A DNA stretch of 6,055 bases from Betaproteobacteria bacterium (GTDB taxonomy: Bacteria; Pseudomonadota; Gammaproteobacteria; Burkholderiales; SG8-39): contig JAAOZY010000398.1 of assembly GCA_012274205.1 (NCBI GenBank), positions 1 through 6,055 of the forward strand, read 5' to 3'. Below, in pieces: positions 1 to 6,055 of the stretch. A model generated the notes under the pieces. That model did no database searches, had not been told where the DNA came from, and saw only the letters and a program-made list of their open reading frames with translations. Position 1 is the stretch's first letter, and each line of letters begins with the position of its first letter. A program made the translations under genes and the position numbers.

Positions 1-101
1 ACAACATACTGCAAGGCTTCGAAGGCGACAAAGACCCGGGCGGCCAACGCAATCGCCTGGGAGGCTGGCGTGCTGCCGGCCTGCCCTGGACGCAGAGCTA
101 A
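1..101 (+). CDS. Rhodanese-like domain protein, C-terminal end (partial)
   Basis: An open frame enters from the left edge (codons in phase from base 3) and stops at TAA 99-101, leaving 32 C-terminal residues. The tail reads NILQGFEGDKDPGGQ and then GGWRAAGLPWTQS. The pattern 'GFEGD...GWR..GLPW.QS' is what I recall from the C-termini of small proteobacterial rhodanese-like (sulfurtransferase-fold) proteins. The active-site cysteine loop would lie upstream, outside the window, so catalytic competence cannot be judged. The next gene starts 79 bases downstream on the same strand. The identification rests on a short tail only; that it is a real coding end is more certain than the family name. Confidence 0.6.
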   Translation, partial: NILQGFEGDKDPGGQRNRLGGWRAAGLPWTQS

Positions 102-141
102 GAAGCTCGCGCTCTTCGGCTAACCCCGGCCTTCCTTGCTG

Positions 142-147
142 TAGAAT
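142..147 (+). promoter_or_regulatory. Candidate -10 element for the GGT-family gene
   Basis: TAGAAT at 142-147 matches the sigma70 -10 consensus at five of six bases and lies 33 bases before the GTG start. No convincing -35 hexamer lies 16-18 bases upstream, so the call is weak. The gene could instead be read through from the upstream rhodanese-like gene, because no terminator is visible between them. Confidence 0.25.
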
Positions 148-180
148 CGCCGGACTTTTTTAGGCCGGAATCTATCTACC

Positions 181-1782
181 GTGTTCAATTCCATACGTGG
201 TACCCGCGGCATGGCCGTGGCGCCGCATGCGCTAGCGGCGCAGGCCGCTCTCGCCGTCCTGCGCGAAGGCGGCAATGCGATCGAGGCCATGATCGCCGCC
301 GCCGCGAGCATCGCCGTGGTCTATCCGCACATGAATTCCATCGGCGGCGACGCGTTCTGGCTGGTTCACGTACCCGGACAGGCGCCGCGCGCCATCGACG
401 CCTGCGGCGCCGCAGCGGCCGCTGCGTCCATCGGCTGGTACGCCGAGCGCGGCATCGCCGGTGGAATTCCGTTTCGCGGCGGCGTCGCTGCCAATACTGT
501 GGCAGGCACCGTATCCGGCTGGAAAGTCGCCTACGATTTCAGCAACCAAGTGCTCGGCGGAAAACTGCCGCTGGATCGCCTGTTTGCCGACGCAATCCAC
601 TGCGCCGAAAACGGAATCGCGGTCACGCGCAGCCAGAATGCGACCACGGCGGCGAAGCTCGGCGGACTGAAGGGCGCGCACGGCTTCGACGAAACCTACC
701 TGGTGCAGGGGGCGCCGCCCGCGATCGGCAGCGTATTTCTGCAGCCGCGCCTGGGCGCCACGCTGCGACAGCTCGCGCGCGCGGGTCTGGACGATTTCTA
801 CCGCGGCGAGCTGGCGCAATCGCTTGCCCGCGATCTCGCAGCGGCCGGCAGCCCGCTAGCGCTCGCCGATCTGCGCCGGCATCAAGCGCAATGGCGCCAG
901 CCGCTCGCATTGAAGCACTCGTTGGGCACGCTGTACAACATGATGCCGCCGACGCAGGGACTGGTGTCACTGCTGATCCTCGGCATCCTCGACGCACTCG
1001 AGGTCGGAAAGCTCGATCCCACGGGCGCCGATTACGTGCATCTGTGCGTGGAGGCGACCAAGCAGGCGTTCGCGATTCGCGATCGCAGCATCACCGACCC
1101 GGCTTACATGACCGTCGATGCGCAGAGCCTGCTAGAACCGGCTGCGGTGCGCGCGCTGGCTTCCAATATCGATCGCTCGCGCGCGGCGCCCTGGGGTGCG
1201 GGCAAAGGCCCGGCCGATACCGTGTGGATGGGCGTGATCGACGGTGCCGGGCGCGCGGTGACTTTTATCCAGAGCACCTATCACGAATATGGCAGCGGCG
1301 TGGTGGCGCGGGAGAGCGGCATCGTATGGCAGAACCGCGGCTGCAGTTTCTCGCTCGATGAGCGCGCCCTGAATGTACTGCGACCGCTGCGCAAACCGTT
1401 TCACACGCTCAACCCGGCGCTGGCCCTGTTCGACGACGGCCGCAGCATGGTCTACGGCAACATGGGCGGCGACGGACAGCCGCAGAGCCAGAGCGCGGTG
1501 TTCACGCGCTACGCCTGCTTCGGCATGAATCCACAGGAAGCGGTGAGCGCGCCGCGCTGGCTGCTCGGCCGCACCTGGGGACAGACCAGCGATACGCTCA
1601 AACTGGAAGCGCGCTTTCCGGCCGAAATCGTGGCGCAGCTCAGGCGCTACGGCCACGAAGTCGAGGTGCTGCAGGACTGGGACGAAATCATGGGGCACGC
1701 CGGCGCCATCGTGCGCCATGGCAACGGCGTGCTCGAAGGCGGGGCCGATCCGCGCTCCGACGGCGCGGTCGCGGCCTACTGA
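181..1782 (+). CDS. Gamma-glutamyltransferase-family Ntn-hydrolase (HpxW/oxamate amidohydrolase-like)
   Basis: This 533-residue protein has the whole GGT fold in order. The N-terminal block (about 9-56) contains REGGNAIEAM and PHMNSIGGD. A middle helical region follows. The autoprocessing site is DTVWMGVID, with Thr347 as predicted cleavage site and N-terminal nucleophile, which lines up with E. coli GGT Thr391. The C-terminal half contains YGSGVV (370-375) and the oxyanion-type glycines of GNMGGDGQ (Gly429-Gly430). Residues that bind glutamate in E. coli GGT appear replaced: Arg114 by Cys75, Asn411 by Tyr367, Asp433 by Ser389, and Ser462-Ser463 by His408-Thr409. It is therefore probably an amidohydrolase on another substrate. 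The motifs DTVWMGV.D and WQNRG.SFSLD resemble the HpxW group as I remember it. No signal peptide is visible, so a cytoplasmic location is likely, unlike periplasmic GGT. The GTG start is the only start codon after an in-frame TAG at 142 that keeps the conserved N-terminus; the Shine-Dalgarno is poor. The fold is certain, the substrate is not. Confidence 0.9.
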   Translation: MFNSIRGTRGMAVAPHALAAQAALAVLREGGNAIEAMIAAAASIAVVYPHMNSIGGDAFWLVHVPGQAPRAIDACGAAAAAASIGWYAERGIAGGIPFRGGVAANTVAGTVSGWKVAYDFSNQVLGGKLPLDRLFADAIHCAENGIAVTRSQNATTAAKLGGLKGAHGFDETYLVQGAPPAIGSVFLQPRLGATLRQLARAGLDDFYRGELAQSLARDLAAAGSPLALADLRRHQAQWRQPLALKHSLGTLYNMMPPTQGLVSLLILGILDALEVGKLDPTGADYVHLCVEATKQAFAIRDRSITDPAYMTVDAQSLLEPAAVRALASNIDRSRAAPWGAGKGPADTVWMGVIDGAGRAVTFIQSTYHEYGSGVVARESGIVWQNRGCSFSLDERALNVLRPLRKPFHTLNPALALFDDGRSMVYGNMGGDGQPQSQSAVFTRYACFGMNPQEAVSAPRWLLGRTWGQTSDTLKLEARFPAEIVAQLRRYGHEVEVLQDWDEIMGHAGAIVRHGNGVLEGGADPRSDGAVAAY

Positions 1783-1812
1783 ACCCGATGCCGGCCTGAC
1801 ACCCGCCGCAAC

Positions 1813-1829
1813 AGGCGTGGTGAACGCCT
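1813..1829. terminator. Hairpin between convergent genes, possible weak bidirectional terminator
   Basis: AGGCGT (1813-1818) and ACGCCT (1824-1829) form a perfect 6-bp stem with a 5-base loop. It sits in the 46-base gap between the stop of the GGT-family gene and the uppP stop, and touches the uppP stop codon. Neither strand shows a T-run after the stem, so it is not a canonical intrinsic terminator. Its position between two converging genes is the main reason to list it. Confidence 0.25.
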
Positions 1830-2653
1830 CAGTGCACGGTCCAGTCGACCAGGCCGGAGTAGGCGGTACCGAGCACGACCAGCCCGAACGCGATGCGGTA
1901 CCAGGCGAACAGGCTGAAGTCATGGCTGGATATGTAGCGCAGCAGCCAGCGCACGCACAGGAACGCGGAAACGAAGGCCGCAACGAAGCCGACCGCCCAC
2001 ATGCCCCAGTCCTTGAACGAGAGCAGCGCGCGCTCCTTGTAGAGTTCGTAGGCTGAGGCGGCGAACAGCGTCGGGATCGCCAGGAAGAACGAAAACTCTG
2101 TCGCCGCCTTGCGCGACAGGCCGAACAGCAGGCCGCCGATGATGGTGGCCCCGGAGCGCGACGTCCCCGGGATCAGCGCGAATGCCTGCGCGAATCCCAG
2201 CTTCAGCGCATCGCTCCAGCGCAGCTCCTCCACTTCCTGGATGCGCACCGTGTGTTTGCGCCGCTCCGCCCAAAGGATGACAAAGCCGCCGACGATGAAA
2301 GCCAGCGCCACCGGCACCGGCTGGAACAGCTGCGCCTTGATCGCTTTTCCGAACGCCAGGCCCAGCACCGCGGCAGGAATGAAGGCGATCACGAGGTTCA
2401 GGACGAAGCGCTGCGCCTCGCGCTGCGAGCCCAGGCCGGCGATCACCGCGCCGATCTTTACCCGGTATTCCCAGCACACCGCGAGGATCGCGCCGCACTG
2501 GATCACGATCTCGAACAGCTTGCCGCGCTCATCGTTGAAATTGAGCAGGTCGCCGGCGAGGATCAAGTGGCCGGTGCTGGATACCGGAAGAAACTCGGTG
2601 AGGCCTTCGACCACGCCGAGTATGAGCGCTTTGACGAGTATGAGTTGATCCAT
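1829..2653 (-). CDS. uppP: Undecaprenyl-diphosphate phosphatase (UppP/BacA)
   Basis: UppP is an integral inner-membrane enzyme that dephosphorylates undecaprenyl diphosphate to undecaprenyl phosphate, recycling the lipid carrier for peptidoglycan and other envelope polymers. Overexpression of the family gives bacitracin resistance. The 274 residues match the usual family length. Both signature motifs are intact: EGLTEFLPVSSTGH, with Glu16, Glu20, Ser26 and His29, and PGTSRSGAT, with Arg166. These correspond to the catalytic residues known in E. coli UppP. Several hydrophobic segments (for example about 84-104, 112-129, 184-203, 217-237 and 248-268) fit the polytopic fold. The ATG at 2653 is the only plausible start because the conserved motif begins at residue 13. 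No Shine-Dalgarno precedes it, and a -10-like TACAAT lies only 7 bases upstream. It is downstream of thiC on the same strand but cut off from it by a strong terminator, so it is probably transcribed alone. Confidence 0.97.
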   Translation of the reverse strand: MDQLILVKALILGVVEGLTEFLPVSSTGHLILAGDLLNFNDERGKLFEIVIQCGAILAVCWEYRVKIGAVIAGLGSQREAQRFVLNLVIAFIPAAVLGLAFGKAIKAQLFQPVPVALAFIVGGFVILWAERRKHTVRIQEVEELRWSDALKLGFAQAFALIPGTSRSGATIIGGLLFGLSRKAATEFSFFLAIPTLFAASAYELYKERALLSFKDWGMWAVGFVAAFVSAFLCVRWLLRYISSHDFSLFAWYRIAFGLVVLGTAYSGLVDWTVH

Positions 2654-2660
2654 GCGCCGG

Positions 2661-2688
2661 ATTGTAAGCGCTGGCGGGGCTGCGGCAG
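2661..2688 (-). promoter_or_regulatory. Candidate uppP promoter
   Basis: On the minus strand TACAAT (2666-2661) matches five of six -10 bases. A weak -35, CTGCCG (2688-2683), lies 16 bases upstream. An A/T-rich stretch (TGAATTTTTT, 2710-2701) sits where an UP element would be. Transcription would start at about 2654, directly beside the ATG, implying a leaderless or nearly leaderless mRNA. The -10 and its position are observed; promoter activity is inferred. Confidence 0.35.
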
Positions 2689-2743
2689 GCGCCGCGGCGG
2701 AAAAAATTCACGCTCGCGCGCGGCTATCCTCCCCGGCCAGTCG

Positions 2744-2772
2744 AAAAAAACGGCGCAGGTGCGCGCCGTTTT
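2744..2772 (-). terminator. Rho-independent terminator of thiC
   Basis: Read on the minus strand, AAAACGGCGC (2772-2763) pairs perfectly with GCGCCGTTTT (2756-2747) around a 6-base loop, and the T-run extends to seven T's (2750-2744). It begins 17 bases after the thiC stop codon. The stem combines six G/C pairs with A/T pairs leading into the T-tract, a textbook intrinsic terminator. On the plus strand only TTTT C follows, so it would be weaker in that direction. It should isolate thiC from uppP. Confidence 0.88.
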
Positions 2773-2789
2773 CTTGAAGCAGAATGCGC

Positions 2790-4703
<1,914 letters not shown>

Positions 4704-4709
4704 GGTTCG

Positions 4710-4713
4710 CTCC
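4710..4713 (-). promoter_or_regulatory. thiC ribosome binding site
   Basis: On the minus strand GGAG (4713-4710) lies 6 bases before the ATG at 4703, fixing that ATG as the thiC start. Two CTCC stretches upstream (4744-4741 and 4740-4737) are complementary to it. They are possible sequestering partners in the TPP-bound state, although each match is only four bases. Confidence 0.7.
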
Positions 4714-4752
4714 AGGTAACAGCAGGGGCGAAGGCAGGAGGGAGATCTGCTC

Positions 4753-4846
4753 ACGCTTCCCTGCGGCGGCATTATCCGCATCAGGTTCAAAGGGACTCTC
4801 TCACCCGCGCCGCCGGACCAAACCGCGAGCGCAGGACCCCCAACGT
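4753..4846 (-). promoter_or_regulatory. TPP riboswitch (thi-box) in the thiC leader
   Basis: On the minus strand the leader shows the conserved TPP aptamer blocks in order. They are GGGGTCC near 4840-4834, GGGTGAGA near 4805, CCCTTTGAACCTGAT (4793-4779), GGATAATGCC (4776-4767) and GCAGGGAAGC near 4764-4755. ACGTT (4846-4842) and AGCGT (4757-4753) close a 5-bp P1 helix with one G-T wobble. The RNA senses thiamine diphosphate and lowers expression of the biosynthetic gene when the ligand is abundant. No hairpin with a T-run lies between the aptamer and the thiC ATG. Control at translation initiation is therefore the likeliest mode, as known for enterobacterial thi genes; this last point is inference. 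Confidence 0.96.
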
Positions 4847-4855
4847 CAGGCAGTC

Positions 4856-4884
4856 AAGGTACCGCAATCAACCCTGCATTGCAA
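4856..4884 (-). promoter_or_regulatory. Probable thiC promoter
   Basis: TTGCAA (4884-4879) and TACCTT (4861-4856) are separated by exactly 17 bases on the minus strand. The predicted start, about 4849-4848, falls two or three bases before the first P1 base of the riboswitch, which is where a riboswitch transcript should begin. The -10 is a weak match (three of six), so the positional fit is the stronger evidence. Confidence 0.5.
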
Positions 4885-4943
4885 CGCACCCGCGTGCACC
4901 CGGGCCAGCCCCCGAAGCGGCCGCGCCGGAAAGGGCAAAGCCG

Positions 4944-4972
4944 TTGACTTTCCTGGCGCCGATCTATATATT
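4944..4972 (+). promoter_or_regulatory. Sigma70 promoter of the tetR-efflux operon
   Basis: TTGACT (4944-4949), a 17-base spacer and TATATT (4967-4972) give a near-consensus promoter with five of six matches in each hexamer. Transcription should start at about 4979-4980, inside the palindrome that follows, leaving a leader of about 25 bases before the regulator's ATG. The thiC and tetR promoters are divergent, with their -35 elements about 60 bases apart. Confidence 0.8.
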
Positions 4973-4989
4973 ACTGACCGGTCAGTTAT
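4970..4989. promoter_or_regulatory. Palindromic operator, probable TetR-family binding site
   Basis: ACTGACCGGTCAGT (4973-4986) is a perfect 14-base inverted repeat. Two further symmetric pairs (4970/4989 and 4971/4988) surround one mismatched pair, giving 18 of 20 symmetric bases. It overlaps the end of the -10 and the predicted start site of the tetR promoter, so bound regulator would block RNA polymerase. Sites of this kind are known upstream of TetR-controlled efflux operons in proteobacteria. That the adjacent regulator binds it is inferred from position. Confidence 0.82.
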
Positions 4990-5004
4990 CAATCAGGCTT
5001 GGAT

Positions 5005-5679
5005 ATGAACGTACCGGAACCAAAACCGCTGCCGCGCTGGGCGCGGCGCAAGGATGCGCGCCCCGAGGAAATCATCGCCGCCGCACTCGAGCTGTTCGTC
5101 GAGCGCGGCTACGCCAGCACGCGGCTGGACGACGTCGCCGCGCACGCGGGCGTGAGCAAGGGCACGCTGTACCTGTATTTCGAAAACAAGGAAGAACTGT
5201 TCAAGGCGGTGGTGCGCGGCAATATGCTGCCGGTGCTGCAGCACGGCGAGGACCTGGTCCAGGCATTTTCCGGCAGTTCCGCCGATCTGGTGCGCCAGCT
5301 GGTGCGCGGCTGGTGGGAACTGACCGGTTCGACCAGGATTGCCGGCATTCCGAAGCTGGTCATTGCGGAGTCCGGCAACTTTCCCGACCTTGCCAAGTTC
5401 TATTACGACGAAGTGATCCAGCGTGCCCTGTCCATGTTCCGCGATGTGCTGCAGCGCGGCGTCGACTCCGGGGAATTTCGCGAGGTCGACAACGACCATC
5501 TGGTGCACGTAGCCTTGGCGCCGCTGGTGATGCTCGCGGTATGGGGCCATTCCTTTGGCTGCTGCGAGCGCGAGAAGTTGCAGCCGGCGCGCTACCTCGA
5601 TGCCTATCTGGATATGTTGTTGCACAGCCTGCAGCTAGCGCAGGCACAGGAGAAAATGCATGCCCGCACAAAGAAATAG
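5005..5679 (+). CDS. TetR/AcrR-family transcriptional repressor of efflux operon
   Basis: This 224-residue regulator has an N-terminal TetR DNA-binding domain at about 19-66. It includes IIAAALELFVERGYASTRLDDVA and the recognition segment AGVSKGTLYLYFENKEELF, the most conserved part of the family. The rest is a helical ligand-binding and dimerisation domain of normal length that names no specific inducer. The ATG at 5005 is chosen over an in-frame TTG at 4999 because a modest AGG lies 7 bases upstream of the ATG. A strong promoter overlapped by a perfect palindrome lies just upstream. The next gene, an efflux adaptor, begins within the last 20 bases of this one. The likely job is autorepression and repression of the downstream efflux genes until a toxic compound is bound. 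The family is certain; the inducer is unknown. Confidence 0.95.
   Translation: MNVPEPKPLPRWARRKDARPEEIIAAALELFVERGYASTRLDDVAAHAGVSKGTLYLYFENKEELFKAVVRGNMLPVLQHGEDLVQAFSGSSADLVRQLVRGWWELTGSTRIAGIPKLVIAESGNFPDLAKFYYDEVIQRALSMFRDVLQRGVDSGEFREVDNDHLVHVALAPLVMLAVWGHSFGCCEREKLQPARYLDAYLDMLLHSLQLAQAQEKMHARTKK
5648..5652 (+). promoter_or_regulatory. Ribosome binding site of the efflux adaptor gene
   Basis: AGGAG at 5648-5652 lies inside the 3' end of the tetR gene, 7 bases before the ATG at 5660. It is the strongest Shine-Dalgarno in the window and decides the adaptor start in favour of 5660. Confidence 0.8.
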
Positions 5680-6055
5680 GCATTGGTGGATGGCCGCCGG
5701 CGGCCTTGCCGCGGCAGTTGTCGTTGCCGTCATCGCAACCCATGACAACAGCGTCGCCTCGGCGCAACCGTCGAGCGCCCCGCCGATCGAATTCGCGGCG
5801 AGCGACCTGGTGCAGCCGGAAACGCGCGAACTGCGCCGCGCCATTTCCATCACCGGCACGCTGCAGCCGCATAACTGGACCACGGTGAAGGCGAAAGTCT
5901 CGGGCGAGCTGAAATCGATGCTGGTGCGCGAAGGCGAGGCAGTGCGCGCCGGGCAGGTGCTTGCACGCATCGACGCCCAGGACGCCGCGGCGCGCCTGGA
6001 CGAGAAAGTCGCCGATCTCGAGGCCGGCCGCGCGCAGCTGGCCCTGGCGCAAAAA
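5660..6055 (+). CDS. RND-type efflux periplasmic adaptor (membrane fusion protein), N-terminal part
   Basis: The frame opens at ATG 5660, overlaps the tetR end by 20 bases and is still open at the window edge, giving 132 residues. A short basic start (QRNRH) precedes a hydrophobic anchor at about 9-26. There is no cysteine lipobox, so the protein is probably anchored by this segment and not by lipid as in AcrA. After a Ser/Pro/Ala-rich linker comes ITGTLQPHNWTTVKAKVSGE and then VREGEAVRAGQVLARIDAQD (89-108). This is the half-motif of the biotinyl-lipoyl-like domain of HlyD/AcrA adaptors. The Ala-rich charged stretch from about 109 to the edge is the start of the coiled-coil hairpin. Such adaptors link an inner-membrane pump to an outer-membrane channel. 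A TetR gene immediately upstream supports an RND system, but an ABC (MacA-type) partner cannot be excluded from this fragment. Confidence 0.9.
   Translation, partial: MPAQRNRHWWMAAGGLAAAVVVAVIATHDNSVASAQPSSAPPIEFAASDLVQPETRELRRAISITGTLQPHNWTTVKAKVSGELKSMLVREGEAVRAGQVLARIDAQDAAARLDEKVADLEAGRAQLALAQK

Noticed and set aside
150..168. CCGG-A-CT-TTTTT-AG-G-CCGG hairpin before the GGT-family gene as a terminator
   Set aside because: The T-run is in the loop and not after the stem, and the stem is four pairs plus a mismatch and two pairs. It cannot act as a standard intrinsic terminator.
1132..1983. A 283-codon minus-strand open frame spanning the ends of uppP and the GGT-family gene
   Set aside because: It overlaps two well-supported genes, is low in complexity and rich in Arg/Ala, and has no motif. 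It is a shadow frame.
2701..2710. T-run TGAATTTTTT (minus strand) as a second thiC terminator
   Set aside because: No stable stem directly precedes it on the minus strand. The good terminator is at 2744-2772, and this A/T stretch fits better as an UP-like element of the uppP promoter.

Overview
The window is GC-rich (about 60-65% by eye) and looks like ordinary chromosome of a Gram-negative proteobacterium. The UppP and ThiC sequences and the operon style suggest Betaproteobacteria; this is judged from remembered family resemblance, not from a search. No mobile elements, CRISPR arrays, tRNA or rRNA genes or phage genes are visible.

Layout from left to right. Positions 1-101 hold the 3' end of a probable rhodanese-like gene (+). 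Positions 181-1782 encode a complete gamma-glutamyltransferase-family Ntn-hydrolase (+), closer to the oxamate amidohydrolase (HpxW) type than to true GGT. It converges on uppP (1829-2653, -), the undecaprenyl-diphosphate phosphatase that recycles the lipid carrier for peptidoglycan and other envelope polymers. Upstream of uppP on the same strand lies thiC (2790-4703, -), the HMP-P synthase of thiamine biosynthesis. A strong intrinsic terminator (2744-2772) separates thiC from uppP. The thiC leader carries a clear TPP riboswitch (4753-4846) and a well-placed promoter, so thiC should be switched off when thiamine diphosphate is plentiful.

Divergent from thiC is the start of an efflux operon (+). 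A TetR-family regulator (5005-5679) is followed, with a 20-base overlap, by a membrane-fusion (periplasmic adaptor) protein that runs off the window end. A near-consensus sigma70 promoter (4944-4972) is overlapped by a perfect 14-base palindrome, ACTGACCGGTCAGT. This is very probably the TetR operator, giving autorepression of the whole operon. An RND-type inner-membrane pump gene is expected just beyond the window, but this cannot be seen.

The functional units (GGT-like hydrolase, UppP, ThiC, efflux operon) do not form one pathway, and no novel multi-gene system is apparent. The points most worth a second look are the altered substrate pocket of the GGT-like enzyme, the TetR operator architecture, and the absent Shine-Dalgarno of uppP.
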